From the NCBI GenBank assembly GCA_045637805.1, contig JAZUAE010000013.1, forward strand, positions 1 to 64,000: a stretch of 64,000 bases of DNA, read 5' to 3'. The notes under the pieces are model-generated. The model was given only the letters and a program-made list of their open reading frames with translations. It ran no database searches and was not told the DNA's origin. The DNA is from CAKVLG01 sp045637805. Lineage in GTDB: Bacteria; Bacillota; Clostridia; Christensenellales; UBA1242. A program made the translations under genes and the position numbers. Below are positions 33,337-43,138 of this stretch, one piece after another. The first letter of the stretch is position 1. Every line of letters starts with the position of its first letter.

Positions 33337-35346
33337 TTATTTTGAAAGATAAAAAGTGCAACTGCTTAACTTTTTTCGTTTGAGATTTAAAATTTTTCCG
33401 TTTTGCATCTTGTAAGAATATCCATCTTTATATTGACAGTTGGCGCAAGTTGAGTTTAAATGTTCTTTTAATGGGCAGTGTTTAAGTGTCATATAAGGAA
33501 AGTCAAATTTTGAGCCAAAATCTTGTTCTGCAGTTAAATATTTTTTATTTATTACTGCCGCTGAGATGTTGTTATAAATATTTAAACCTGCGCCAGCAAT
33601 TATGTTAGTACTCATATCAAGAGTGCTATAATTGTTGGAAACGATTGTTATTTCTGTGGCAGTTATTATATCTTTAATAAGAATAATATCTTCTTGTGTT
33701 AAAAAGTTTGGAGTGTCCAGTATCGGTGTTTTGTTTTCACTTTTACATCTAGCAATAAAAGCTTTGCAATCATTTATACAATAAATTTCCGGAGAGTATA
33801 TTATGTTTTGAGCTTTAGGCAGCGTACTATATGATTCAATAATTGCATAGTTTGTTAAAATATTATTGTATCTATTTATTTTTATTGTATCTATTTGTAA
33901 TTTTTTACGATCCATTTTTATCAATTTACTGTACAATGAATCAAAACAATTTCTTCTAAAGGAATTTAATTGTTTCTTTGTCAAAAAAACATTTTGTATA
34001 TTAGATTCAATAGTTGCATCAAAAATGTCAGACTTAGCAAAACATTCGTTTAGTTCTGCAGAGGTTAATGGTTGATTTTTAGCCTCATCGCAAATTTCTC
34101 CTTGGGTGATAAGTCTTACATTTCGACATGTTATTTGTGCGACGATCGGTTTGTTAGCAACAGCTGTTATTTTTAAATCTACTGGAACTTTACAAGATTG
34201 TTTTAAAATCTCTTCTTCGTGGATTTCATCTACAATTAAATGAACTTTCCCTTTTGCTGGTACGTTCTGAGTAGTTGTAGTTGAATAAACATTTTCACCC
34301 TCTTGTTTTATTGAGAAAGCAGTAAATGTGCAAACCTCAATATTGTTTTTAAAAACTTTAAATGTTGATTTTGAATTAAGTTTTGTGTTTAAGTTGAAAA
34401 TGATTTCGTTAAAGCGTTTTCCTTTGTTAACTTTTAATATTTCACCGACAAATACGCCTATATGGTTGTTGTATGGAGAAATAATTTTTGAGTTTCCGTT
34501 AAAATAACCTTCGGTAAATTGTCTTGTAAAAGCTAGGTTAATATCTCTTTCAGAAAACTGCTTCCCATCTATTGCATGCCTGTAGGTTTTAGTTGCCGCT
34601 GCAACATAATATGGTCGTCTTGCTCTTCCTTCAATTTTTATAACATCCACACCAGCATTAGCTAAATCTTTTAATCGGTTTAACATATTAAAATCTTTAG
34701 CACTTAAGAGATATCCTTTTTTAAGTTCTTTGTTTTTATATATTAAAGAATAAGGAAGTCTACACAATTGTTTACATTTGCCTCGATTACCACTGGCATT
34801 ACATAGATAGCTGCTAAGATAACAGTTGCCTGAGAAACTCACACAAAGTGCGCCTTGTGCAAAGTATTCTATTTCCACATCAAGATTATTAGATATACGT
34901 TTAATTTCACCTAGTGGTGTTTCACGAGCGAGCACTATGCGTTTAAATCCAAACTTTGACAAATACCTTGCACCTTCAAGATTACATATACCCATTTGTG
35001 TGCTAGCGTGTATTTCTATTTCCGGATATTTTGTGTGTAAAATGGAAGCCAGCCCCAAATCCTGAATGATAAATGCATCAACACCTAAATTATAAGCTTT
35101 TATAATAGTTTTTAAGGCTTGATTTAATTCATCATCGGAAAACAATATATTTATCGCCAAATCGATTTTTACATTAAAAAGATGTGCAAAATCCACAGCT
35201 TCTTTTAATGTTTCTAGAGAAAAACCAGCAATATTATTTCGTGCATTAAAACCATTGATGCCAACATAGACTTCGTTTGCACCATTATAAATTGCAGCTT
35301 TTAAACTTTCCATATCACCTGCAGGTGAAAGTAATTTTATATTCAT
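33337..35346 (-). CDS. Peptidase U32 family protein
   Basis: 669 residues from the chosen ATG. The N-terminal half is a U32 domain: LLSPAGDMESLKAAIYNGANEVYVG at the start, HASTQMGI, ELEYFAQGALCVSFSGNCYLSS with the family's Cys-rich cluster (CYLSSYLCNASGNRGKC), and IKIEGRARRPYYVAA. Characterised relatives take part in tRNA and 23S rRNA hydroxylation (TrhP, RlhA) rather than collagen degradation. The C-terminal third is a beta-rich domain plus a late CANC pair. No ribosome binding site precedes the ATG; TATAAT ends six bases before it, which suggests a leaderless transcript. Confidence 0.9.
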   Translation of the reverse strand: MNIKLLSPAGDMESLKAAIYNGANEVYVGINGFNARNNIAGFSLETLKEAVDFAHLFNVKIDLAINILFSDDELNQALKTIIKAYNLGVDAFIIQDLGLASILHTKYPEIEIHASTQMGICNLEGARYLSKFGFKRIVLARETPLGEIKRISNNLDVEIEYFAQGALCVSFSGNCYLSSYLCNASGNRGKCKQLCRLPYSLIYKNKELKKGYLLSAKDFNMLNRLKDLANAGVDVIKIEGRARRPYYVAAATKTYRHAIDGKQFSERDINLAFTRQFTEGYFNGNSKIISPYNNHIGVFVGEILKVNKGKRFNEIIFNLNTKLNSKSTFKVFKNNIEVCTFTAFSIKQEGENVYSTTTTQNVPAKGKVHLIVDEIHEEEILKQSCKVPVDLKITAVANKPIVAQITCRNVRLITQGEICDEAKNQPLTSAELNECFAKSDIFDATIESNIQNVFLTKKQLNSFRRNCFDSLYSKLIKMDRKKLQIDTIKINRYNNILTNYAIIESYSTLPKAQNIIYSPEIYCINDCKAFIARCKSENKTPILDTPNFLTQEDIILIKDIITATEITIVSNNYSTLDMSTNIIAGAGLNIYNNISAAVINKKYLTAEQDFGSKFDFPYMTLKHCPLKEHLNSTCANCQYKDGYSYKMQNGKILNLKRKKLSSCTFYLSK

Positions 35347-35352
35347 AAAATA

Positions 35353-35381
35353 ATTATAACACAACTATAAATTTATTACAA
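35353..35381 (-). promoter_or_regulatory. Promoter placing the U32 transcript start at its ATG
   Basis: Minus strand TTGTAA (35381-35376), 17-bp spacer, TATAAT (35358-35353), six bases to ATG. Confidence 0.65.
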
Positions 35382-35527
35382 TTATTCAAATAAAAATTGC
35401 AACATCACATCTGACAATCGCATTAATATGAAATTATAAGTTTTTATTCCAAAAATTTAAATTATGTATTATATAAAAATGTATAAGAAGAAAAATGTTT
35501 TACTTATAGGAATTTTAAGGAATAAAC

Positions 35528-35638
35528 TATGAATCAAGAGAAACGGTTGTTTTTGGAATTAATCAAAATGGTAGACTAAAAGATGACAAATATGATATGG
35601 ATTATAAACAGGCTGTAAAAACTAAACAAGTTGCGTAG
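35528..35638 (+). pseudogene. Short coding remnant in the radC/U32-YhhN gap
   Basis: The 348-bp gap upstream of the YhhN gene holds two overlapping short frames: a 16-codon ATG frame at 35529-35579 preceded by AAGGAAT, and, in another frame, 36 protein-like codons (YESRETVVFGINQNGRLKDD...) lacking a start. Together they look like a frameshifted gene remnant. No family recognised. Nothing else is evident in the gap apart from the AGGAGG site before 35695. Confidence 0.3.
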
Positions 35639-35694
35639 TTTTTTATTTGACAGCGTAAGTAAAAAATTTTAAACTACAAATAGGAGGGGTTGTC

Positions 35695-36387
35695 ATGACA
35701 ATTTTTTGGATTTTATTTGCAGTTACTATGCTTTGTGTTTCAATATTTTTATATGTTAGAGTTACAAAAGGCGGAGTCATAGCATTACTTTTAAAAACGT
35801 TAGCTTCGGTATTATTTATGATTACTGCATTTGTTGGGGAATATTTGTATGGAATGGGATTAGAAACAGTTTTTGTTTTTATAGGTCTACTTCTTGGAAT
35901 GGTAGGAGATATTGTTCTTGACCTTAAGTTTTGTCATAGAGAACATGAAGAACTTTATACAAACGCTGGTATGCTTTCTTTTGGCCTAGGTCATGTGATG
36001 TACTTTATTACAACAATGCTCGTATTGTCACTTTATACAAATTTATCTTTATTATTTGTGGCAATATCTATTGTTGTTGCCGTATTGCTAACAATACTTA
36101 TAACTTTCATATCAAAAAAACTAAAGTTTGATTTTGGTAAATATTTTTATCAAACAATAGCATATACTTTTATATTAACATTTATGGTATCAATAACTAT
36201 AATTGCAACAATTTTTAATGTTGAATTTTGGAGAATGATGCTTGGTATAGTGTTGATATTCTTATCTGATTTAGTACTTTCAACAATATATTTTGGAGGT
36301 CAAGAAAAGAATGGATATTTAGTTGTTGCTAATCATGTGATATATTATGCCGGACAACTTATGATATGTATGTATCTATTTATTTAA
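35695..36387 (+). CDS. YhhN family membrane protein (lysoplasmalogenase type)
   Basis: 230 residues with about eight membrane helices. Family pattern is present: LLLGMVGDIVLDL with its polar Asp, GMLSFGLGHVMYF with His, and GIVLIFLSDLVLS with a second Asp. Characterised YhhN/TMEM86 proteins hydrolyse the vinyl-ether bond of lysoplasmalogens. That fits a phosphodiesterase 12 bp downstream and the lipase and glycerol genes beyond it. GGAGGGG precedes the ATG. Confidence 0.82.
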   Translation: MTIFWILFAVTMLCVSIFLYVRVTKGGVIALLLKTLASVLFMITAFVGEYLYGMGLETVFVFIGLLLGMVGDIVLDLKFCHREHEELYTNAGMLSFGLGHVMYFITTMLVLSLYTNLSLLFVAISIVVAVLLTILITFISKKLKFDFGKYFYQTIAYTFILTFMVSITIIATIFNVEFWRMMLGIVLIFLSDLVLSTIYFGGQEKNGYLVVANHVIYYAGQLMICMYLFI

Positions 36388-36399
36388 AGAGGTGTTTTA

Positions 36400-37521
36400 A
36401 TGAAAAAATTTATTGAACCAGATTTTACAAGAAGTAATTTAAATATATCTGCTACACTTGCGGAATTTTTAGGTGCGCCTAATAAAAATGCGACACTTCC
36501 TATTCTTAAAGAGGAACTTTTGAAAGGATATAAAAATGTAGTATTTATTTGTTTTGATGGTATGGGTGTTTATCCTATTGAGAAAAATTTAGAAGAAGAC
36601 AACTTTTTGCGTAGAAATATTAAACAAAAACTAGTGTCTACTTTTCCATCAACCACAACAAATGCTACAAATTCACTTATGATGAACAAACTTCCACTTG
36701 AACATGGTTGGTTTGGCTGGAGTTTGTATTATAAGGATTTAAATAGAAATGTTAATATATTTTTAAATACAGAGTCTGCCACAAATGAGCGAGTAAATAT
36801 TGAAAAATCACCACTAGCACCGATTGATTATTATTTTGATCATGCAAATAGTGATTATGAAATTAATTCGGTTTTTCCGTTTTATGTAAGGGTTAACAAT
36901 GAACTAGCAAACAATCCATTTTCAGATGAAAATGAATTTTTTGACATTATAAAATCTATTTGTGAAAAAGATGGCAAACAATTTGTTTATGCTTATCACC
37001 CAGATCCAGATCACACAATGCATGATTACGGCGTAACAAGCAAAGAAGCAAAACAAACATTTAAAAATTTATCTGATGGAATGAAAAAACTTTACAAAGA
37101 AACAACTGATACTTTATTTATTATTACTGCAGATCATGGTCAAATTGATGTTGAGGGTTATGTTGAATTTTATAAGGACAAAAAATTAATGGATATGCTG
37201 AAAATTTATCCATTCCTTGATGCTAGGACACCTTCTTTTCTTGTGAAAGACGGTATGGAAAAAGAATTTGAAGAACATTTTACAAAAAATTATAGTGAAG
37301 ATTTTGAATTGCATAAAACAAAAGAATTAGTCGATAATGGTTATTTTGGGGACTTTGGAGACAAAGCTGATCTTCTTGGTGATTACATTGCAATAGGAAC
37401 ATTTACCCATAAACAAGGAGTATTCTATGAAGGTGGAGATAGGTTTAAAGGTCATCACACTTCACTTACTGAAGAAATGGAAGTGCCTCTTATAATATTA
37501 AAGAATAAAAAAGCGAACTAA
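36400..37521 (+). CDS. Alkaline phosphatase superfamily phosphodiesterase (nucleotide pyrophosphatase/phosphodiesterase type)
   Basis: 373 residues, no signal peptide. Metal and nucleophile sites of the type I phosphodiesterase group are visible: FICFDGMG (first Asp), STFPSTTTNATNSL with the nucleophile Thr, HPDPDHTMHDYG (Asp/His pair), FIITADHGQ, and the late GHHTSLT His. Substrates in this group include nucleotides and glycerophosphodiesters; the neighbouring lipid genes make a phospholipid-derived diester plausible. AGAGGTG precedes the ATG, 12 bp after the YhhN gene, implying one transcript. Confidence 0.85.
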   Translation: MKKFIEPDFTRSNLNISATLAEFLGAPNKNATLPILKEELLKGYKNVVFICFDGMGVYPIEKNLEEDNFLRRNIKQKLVSTFPSTTTNATNSLMMNKLPLEHGWFGWSLYYKDLNRNVNIFLNTESATNERVNIEKSPLAPIDYYFDHANSDYEINSVFPFYVRVNNELANNPFSDENEFFDIIKSICEKDGKQFVYAYHPDPDHTMHDYGVTSKEAKQTFKNLSDGMKKLYKETTDTLFIITADHGQIDVEGYVEFYKDKKLMDMLKIYPFLDARTPSFLVKDGMEKEFEEHFTKNYSEDFELHKTKELVDNGYFGDFGDKADLLGDYIAIGTFTHKQGVFYEGGDRFKGHHTSLTEEMEVPLIILKNKKAN

Positions 37522-37536
37522 CTGTTCGCTTTTTTT
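37507..37536. terminator. Bidirectional terminator
   Basis: 12-bp stem AAAAAAGCGAAC / GTTCGCTTTTTT, five-base loop, overlapping the ends of the converging phosphodiesterase and hydrolase genes. Confidence 0.9.
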
Positions 37537-38416
37537 AATTATAAAAATTTAAAATATCAGCATAGACTTCTTCTTTGTTTATTTCATTTAAGAGTTCGTG
37601 TCTACAATCTGGATAAATTTTTAAAGATGAATTTAATCCATTTTTAACATAAAGTTGATGTAAAGTTTTTACATGTTTTCCGTTGCTTCCAACTGGGTCT
37701 TTTGATCCACAAATAAATAGTATAGGTTTTTCTTTATCAATTTTTGAAATGCCTTTATTTAGTAAATGCAGGTTGTTTAACATACTATGGAAGAAACTAA
37801 GGGGAAAAGCGTTGCCGCACAGTTTATCATTTTTATATTCCTCCCATACCTTATAGTCACGTGTTAACCAGTTTTCATCTTCAAAGCCTTTACCGTAAGA
37901 TTTTAAGCTCATATTTTGTACAAGGTTTGCTCTTTTGTCTTTTTTCCCAAGTTTGACTAAAATGTTTGCTAAAAATCTACCTAGATCAATTATTCCAGAA
38001 TCGCCATTAGTGGTTCCGCAAATAACTGCTTTTTTTATTGAAGGGCAAACTTGTATCATTTTTTGAGTAATAAAAGATCCATACGAGTGACCAAAAACAT
38101 AAAGAGGACACTTATAGTTATCTTCAAGATATTTTGCTAATATTTTTTGATCTTCTATAATTTCAGAAAAGATATCGTCGCTTTCACCAGTGCCAAATTC
38201 TTCAGGAGTATTTGCAGTCAAACCATGTCCGCGCAAATCACTTACTAAAACAACAAATCCGTTTTTTTCAAGAAATTTTGCGAAGTGATCATATCTAGCA
38301 CCATGTTCTTGCATTCCATGAACTATAAGAATACTTGCTTTTGGTTTTTTTGCATTAGCATAAAGATATATATTTAATGGCAAATTATTAAATCCTTCAA
38401 TTGTTATATTTTTCAT
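37535..38416 (-). CDS. Alpha/beta hydrolase, monoacylglycerol lipase/lysophospholipase type
   Basis: 293 residues. Oxyanion-side motif IVHGMQEHGARYD, the LRGHG motif, nucleophile elbow GHSYGS, acid residue in CGSKDPVG and catalytic His in YPDCRHELLNE. This HGMGEH-like opening and LRGHG are hallmarks of the Hydrolase_4 / monoglyceride lipase group. Release of glycerol from monoacylglycerols would feed the glycerol kinase encoded just upstream: the glpK stop is four bases before this ATG and supplies the ribosome binding site (AGGAG). Confidence 0.9.
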   Translation of the reverse strand: MKNITIEGFNNLPLNIYLYANAKKPKASILIVHGMQEHGARYDHFAKFLEKNGFVVLVSDLRGHGLTANTPEEFGTGESDDIFSEIIEDQKILAKYLEDNYKCPLYVFGHSYGSFITQKMIQVCPSIKKAVICGTTNGDSGIIDLGRFLANILVKLGKKDKRANLVQNMSLKSYGKGFEDENWLTRDYKVWEEYKNDKLCGNAFPLSFFHSMLNNLHLLNKGISKIDKEKPILFICGSKDPVGSNGKHVKTLHQLYVKNGLNSSLKIYPDCRHELLNEINKEEVYADILNFYN

Positions 38417-38420
38417 ACAT

Positions 38421-39884
38421 TTACTCCTGTATTGTTTGTTTTACTGCTTTTATCCAGCCTTTGTATAACAAATATCTTTCATCGTCTTTCATATGAGGTT
38501 TGAAATTATCGCCCATTTGAATGAGTTTTGGAATGTCGGTTAATTTATATAGTTTTTTGTTAATTCCCACCAAGAAAATCGCTCCCATGGCAGTTGCTTC
38601 TGAGTTGGATAGGCGCTTTACTTGTGTATTTAACATGTCTGCTTGGAATTGCATTAAGAAGTTATTTTTGCATGCACCGCCGTCAACTCTTAATTCGTTT
38701 AAAGAAATTCCTATTTCATTCATATTATCAACAATAGCTTTTGTGTTGTAAGCAATACTTTCGAGAACGGCTCTTATGATGTGACGATTATCAGAATCAA
38801 GAGTCAAACCAGTTATAGTTCCTCTTGTGTTTGGTTTCCAGTAAGGTGCGCCAAGTCCTGTAAATGCAGGAACAAAATATACTCCTTGATTATTTGGAAT
38901 ATCATAAGCTAATTTTTCTAAAACTGAAAAATCAGAAAAAAGTTTGAGATTTGATTTTAGCCAGTTAATTGCGCTACTTACACTAAAGATGCTACCCTCT
39001 AAAGCGTACATGGTTTTTTTGTTCACAGTTAAAGCTACTGTCGTGAGTAGATTTTTGCATGAAACACTAGGTTTGTCTCCGATATTCATAAGAATAAATG
39101 CACCTGTGCCATAAGTGTTTTTAGCCATGCCTCGTTTAATGCAACCTTGACCAAGCAAGCTTGATTGTTGATCGCCAACTAGTGCACAAAGTTCGACGTC
39201 ACCTAAAATGTTAATAGTGCCTACTGTTTGGTTGCTTGAAATTACTGTTGGCAACATTTCTTTTGTGAGTCCAAAATATTTAATTAATTCTTCGTCCCAA
39301 GATAATGTGTTAATATTGAATAGCATTGTTCTACTTGCGTTAGTTGTGTCTGTTACAAAATTACCAGTTAATTTATAAGCAAGATATGCGTCAATGGTTC
39401 CCATTCTAAGTAAGCCTTGTTTTGCTAAATTTTTCGCCTCAGGCACATTGTCCATGATCCATTTCATTTTACTTGCGGAAAAATATGCATCTGCAATTAA
39501 TCCCGTTTTCTTTCTTATCTGTTCTTTAGTGTTTGCAGGAATTGCGTCAATGGTGTCTGCAGTTCTTCTACATTGCCAAACAATAGCTTTATGTATAGGT
39601 TCGCCAGTATTTGCATTAAAAGCTACAATTGTTTCTCGTTGGTTGGTTATTCCAACACCTATAATTTCTTCAGAAGATACATTATTGTTGCGCAATACTT
39701 CACGCATGGAAGATGTTACAGCATTGTAAATCTGGTTGGCATCTTGTTCAACCCAACCATTCTTTGGATAGTATTGTTTGATTGCATGAGATGATATATC
39801 AGTTATTTTGTTTTTTGTAGTATCATATAATACAGCACGAGTACTTGTTGTACCTTCATCTATACCAAGAATGTATTTTTTCAT
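38421..39884 (-). CDS. glpK: Glycerol kinase
   Basis: 487-residue FGGY-family kinase phosphorylating glycerol to sn-glycerol 3-phosphate. It starts KYILGIDEGTTSTRAVLYD (phosphate-1 region), contains GVGITNQRET with the substrate-binding Arg-Glu, GTIDAYLAYKLTG with catalytic Asp, GDQQSSL, AFTGLGAPYW and ELRVDGGACKN (adenosine region). Length and motifs match GlpK closely. GAGG precedes the ATG. Divergent from the glycerol-3-phosphate dehydrogenase gene with a 117-bp gap that should hold both promoters. Confidence 0.97.
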   Translation of the reverse strand: MKKYILGIDEGTTSTRAVLYDTTKNKITDISSHAIKQYYPKNGWVEQDANQIYNAVTSSMREVLRNNNVSSEEIIGVGITNQRETIVAFNANTGEPIHKAIVWQCRRTADTIDAIPANTKEQIRKKTGLIADAYFSASKMKWIMDNVPEAKNLAKQGLLRMGTIDAYLAYKLTGNFVTDTTNASRTMLFNINTLSWDEELIKYFGLTKEMLPTVISSNQTVGTINILGDVELCALVGDQQSSLLGQGCIKRGMAKNTYGTGAFILMNIGDKPSVSCKNLLTTVALTVNKKTMYALEGSIFSVSSAINWLKSNLKLFSDFSVLEKLAYDIPNNQGVYFVPAFTGLGAPYWKPNTRGTITGLTLDSDNRHIIRAVLESIAYNTKAIVDNMNEIGISLNELRVDGGACKNNFLMQFQADMLNTQVKRLSNSEATAMGAIFLVGINKKLYKLTDIPKLIQMGDNFKPHMKDDERYLLYKGWIKAVKQTIQE

Positions 39885-40001
39885 ATTTTTACCTCAAATT
39901 TATTTTAGCATAATTTAATTGATTTAAAAACTAAATAAGGTGATAATAAAATATTTGACTAAAAATTTTATTCAATTTACAATATGGTTAGGAGAATGAT
40001 T

Positions 40002-41426
40002 ATGCAAATTAAAATGTATGACTTTTTAATTGTTGGAGCTGGCGTAGTTGGTGCCAGCATTTTTAACGATTTAGTGCGTGGTGGTTATAGAGTCGCAATG
40101 ATTGATAAAGCTAGTGATGTTGCAACTGGGGCAAGTAAGGCAAACAGTGGTCTTGTTCATGCTGGATTTGATCCAAAGCCTGGGACACTTAAGGCTTTGC
40201 TAAATGTTAAAGGAAATGCTTTATATCCTTCCATTTGTAAGAGATTAGGAGTTCCTTTAAAGAAAACTGGGGCAGTGGTGGTTGGAAAACATAAAACCGT
40301 TATGCTGTCTTTACTTAAAAATGGAAAAGCTAATGGGGTAGAAAATTTATCTTTATTAGAAAGAGATGAAATTGTAAAACTAATACCAAATATTTCTGAT
40401 GATGTTAAATATGCTTTATATGCAAAAGATGCATATATTGTCAGTCCGTATTTATACACTATTTGTTTGGCGGAAGAAGCTGTTATAAATGGTGGAAACT
40501 TATATTTAGAGTATGACATTAAAAAGTGTGTCTATAAAAATGGCTTATATTATCTAAGCGATGGTACTTTAATGTTGGCGACAAAAACTATAATCAACGC
40601 GGCTGGAGCGGGATATAATGATGTTGCTAAAATTTTGGGCAGTGAACAATACCCGATCACTTTTAAGCGAGGTGAATATTATGTTTTAGACTCTAGCGAA
40701 AAGAATCTAGTAAACTTAACTGTCTTTCCTGAACCAACAAATGGATCAAAAGGAGTTTTAGTAACCCCTACCATAGATGGAAATATTTTAGTTGGACCAA
40801 CAAGTATTATAAGCGATAAGATAGCGAGAACAACAAAAGAGGGACTAGATGAGATTAAGCAAAAATCTATACTAACCATTAAAAATATAAATCTAAGAAA
40901 AACGATAAGAGTGTTCTCTGGTTTGCGAAGCATAAGTGGGGAAGATTTCATTATTGAAAAAAGTCTAAAAAAACCAGCAATAATTAATATAGCGGGTGTT
41001 TGTTCACCTGGATTATCTGCGGCACCTGCAATCTCAAGATATGTATTATCGCTACTTGGTGTGGAATATAAAGTTGTAAAGAAAGAAAAAATTAAACCTT
41101 ATATTTTAATGAAAGATTTATCTATATCAAAGCGTAATGAAATGATCAAGAAAAATCCAAGTTATGGCAAGATTGTGTGTAAATGTGAAGAAATTTCTGA
41201 AGGCGAAATAATAGACGCATTAAATAGGCCGATTGCGATTAAAAGCATAGATGGTGTGAAACGAAGAGTGCGTGCAGGCATGGGTAGATGTCAAGGTGGT
41301 TTTTGTGCGGATAGGGTTGCGGAAATAATTGCCGCTCAAAGGAATATACCTCTTGAAAACGTGATGAAAGAAAACAAAGGAAGTTATTTTATAAGCGGAA
41401 ATATTAGGGAGAAATCTATATGGTAG
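40002..41426 (+). CDS. FAD-dependent glycerol-3-phosphate dehydrogenase with [2Fe-2S]-binding domain
   Basis: About 474 residues. N-terminal FAD site (LIVGAGVVGASIFNDL), the DAO/GlpD core with NSGLVHAGFDPKPGTLKALLN, and a C-terminal BFD-like domain with four cysteines (KCEE... CQGGFC) that binds an iron-sulfur cluster. This matches the GlpA/GlpO-like subunit found in anaerobic Clostridia, oxidising G3P to dihydroxyacetone phosphate. The ATG at 40002 follows AGGAGAATGATT; an upstream start would add six residues. The stop overlaps the next gene by 7 bp. Confidence 0.93.
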   Translation: MQIKMYDFLIVGAGVVGASIFNDLVRGGYRVAMIDKASDVATGASKANSGLVHAGFDPKPGTLKALLNVKGNALYPSICKRLGVPLKKTGAVVVGKHKTVMLSLLKNGKANGVENLSLLERDEIVKLIPNISDDVKYALYAKDAYIVSPYLYTICLAEEAVINGGNLYLEYDIKKCVYKNGLYYLSDGTLMLATKTIINAAGAGYNDVAKILGSEQYPITFKRGEYYVLDSSEKNLVNLTVFPEPTNGSKGVLVTPTIDGNILVGPTSIISDKIARTTKEGLDEIKQKSILTIKNINLRKTIRVFSGLRSISGEDFIIEKSLKKPAIINIAGVCSPGLSAAPAISRYVLSLLGVEYKVVKKEKIKPYILMKDLSISKRNEMIKKNPSYGKIVCKCEEISEGEIIDALNRPIAIKSIDGVKRRVRAGMGRCQGGFCADRVAEIIAAQRNIPLENVMKENKGSYFISGNIREKSIW

Positions 41427-42643
41427 ATGTAGTTGTAATCGGTGGTGGCCCTGCTGGTATGGCTGCGGCAATTGAAAGTAGTAAAAACGGGGCGAAAACA
41501 TTAATAATTGAAAGAAACAAAACTCTTGGTGGAATTTTAAATCAATGTATCCATAATGGTTTTGGATTACACTATTTTAAAGAAGAATTGACTGGTCCAG
41601 AGTTTGCTTATAAATTTAAACAACTTATAAAGAAAGAAAAAAACATACAAGTTTTAACACAAACTTTTGTTACTGATATTAAGCCCGGAAAAATCACTTT
41701 TATAAACAAAAATGGTGTTCAAGTTGTAAACACAAAATCAATAATTTTAGCGCAAGGGTGTAGAGAACGCACAGCTGCTAACATATTTCTTACAGGAACA
41801 AGGCCCGCTGGCATATACACAGCAGGTCAGGCTCAAAAACTGGTAAATATTCATGGAAAACTTCCAGGGAAAGAGGTTGTTATTCTTGGTAGTGGGGATA
41901 TCGGTCTAATAATGGCAAGGAGGTTGACTCTTGAAGGAGCTAAAGTTAAAGCTATACTGGAAGTAAATAAAACGACTAGTGGTTTAAAAAGAAATATACT
42001 TCAATGTGTGACGGATTTTAATATCCCGCTGTTGTTTAAACACACAATTTATAGTGTTGAAGGAGAGTTTCGCGTTGAAGGTGTTTGGCAGTGTGAAGTA
42101 GATGACAACTACAATCCTATAGAGGGGACAAAAAAGTTTATTAAATGTGATACAATAATATTGTCCGTAGGTTTAATTCCTGAAATGGATTTATTGCCAG
42201 AACTTAATCTTAATAGATCAACAAATGGTACATATGTAGATGAGTATTTTCAAACCGAAATAAAAGGCCTTTTTGCGTGTGGAAACGTGTTGCATGTACA
42301 TGATTTAGTGGACAATGTGGCGCTCGAATCTACGGTTGCTGGAAAATATGCGGCAATGTATGCCAAAGGAAGGTTAGATACGTCAAGAGAAATAAAAGTT
42401 TTAGCAGGTGATGGTTTAAGTTATGTTGTTCCATGTAAATGCTATTCAGGTGAGGGAATGTTCAATGCTAAGTTTAGATTGAAGCAGCGAATAGAAAGAT
42501 CTTTTATAATTGCAAGAAGTGGAAAAGAAATCGTTGGCAAAAAATATGTTTTAGCTGGTGTTCCAGGAGAAATGTTAAATATTGATATAGACAAGTCAAA
42601 GGCTAATTCAGACATAGTAGTGGAGGTTCAAAAGAATGGTTAA
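41420..42643 (+). CDS. FAD/NAD(P)-dependent oxidoreductase, G3P dehydrogenase partner
   Basis: 407 residues. First dinucleotide fold VVIGGGPAGMAAAIESSKNG, second one VVILGSGDIGLIMARRLTLEGA, and late GLFACGNVLHVHDLVDNV (FAD ribityl contact). A CKCYSGEG motif lies near residue 337. Gene order (G3P dehydrogenase, this flavoprotein, DUF1667) is common in Clostridia, and the protein probably passes electrons from G3P oxidation on. Overlaps both neighbours (7 and 8 bp), so the three proteins are translationally coupled. Confidence 0.9.
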   Translation: MVDVVVIGGGPAGMAAAIESSKNGAKTLIIERNKTLGGILNQCIHNGFGLHYFKEELTGPEFAYKFKQLIKKEKNIQVLTQTFVTDIKPGKITFINKNGVQVVNTKSIILAQGCRERTAANIFLTGTRPAGIYTAGQAQKLVNIHGKLPGKEVVILGSGDIGLIMARRLTLEGAKVKAILEVNKTTSGLKRNILQCVTDFNIPLLFKHTIYSVEGEFRVEGVWQCEVDDNYNPIEGTKKFIKCDTIILSVGLIPEMDLLPELNLNRSTNGTYVDEYFQTEIKGLFACGNVLHVHDLVDNVALESTVAGKYAAMYAKGRLDTSREIKVLAGDGLSYVVPCKCYSGEGMFNAKFRLKQRIERSFIIARSGKEIVGKKYVLAGVPGEMLNIDIDKSKANSDIVVEVQKNG

Positions 42644-42974
42644 TTTAACTTGTATTATGTGCCCTATGGGTTGCAATTTAATGATAGATAAAAGCAAAAA
42701 GGGTGAAATGATTGTTAGTGGAAACAATTGCGCGCGAGGCGAAAATTTTGCCAAGGAAGAATTAACCCTGCCAAAAAGAGTTGTGACAACTTTAGTAAAA
42801 ACTTCAAAAGGTGTAGTATCGGTAAAAACAACACAACCTATTCCTAAAAAACTTGTTGGAGCTGCTGTAAAAGAAATTGAAAAGCTGAGACTAAAAAGCG
42901 TTGCAATGCATGAGGTTTTAATTAAAAATATATTAAATACTGGAGCAGATGTTGTTGTTACTGGAAACAAATAA
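42636..42974 (+). CDS. DUF1667 small iron-sulfur-type protein
   Basis: 112 residues. N-terminal LTCIMCPMGCNL motif (three Cys) and NNCARGENFAKEE (fourth Cys), which resembles molybdopterin-oxidoreductase-type cluster binding, then the family's conserved RVVTTLVKT and KPIPK-like (QPIPKKL) segments. DUF1667 proteins accompany the two flavoproteins upstream and are thought to act as an electron-transfer subunit. GGAGG precedes the ATG. Confidence 0.92.
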   Translation: MVNLTCIMCPMGCNLMIDKSKKGEMIVSGNNCARGENFAKEELTLPKRVVTTLVKTSKGVVSVKTTQPIPKKLVGAAVKEIEKLRLKSVAMHEVLIKNILNTGADVVVTGNK

Positions 42975-43138
42975 TAATTTTCCTACTAATAAAAGTATGG
43001 GTTTTGCAATATAAATTAAGAAAAACGGTAAATTTTCAAAGAAATTTTAAAAGTTGTAGTATAGGTTGGTTTATATGATGGCAAAACTACAAGTAAAAAA
43101 TGTTTGACTTTGCAGAAAACTTGTACCTAATGGCAAAT

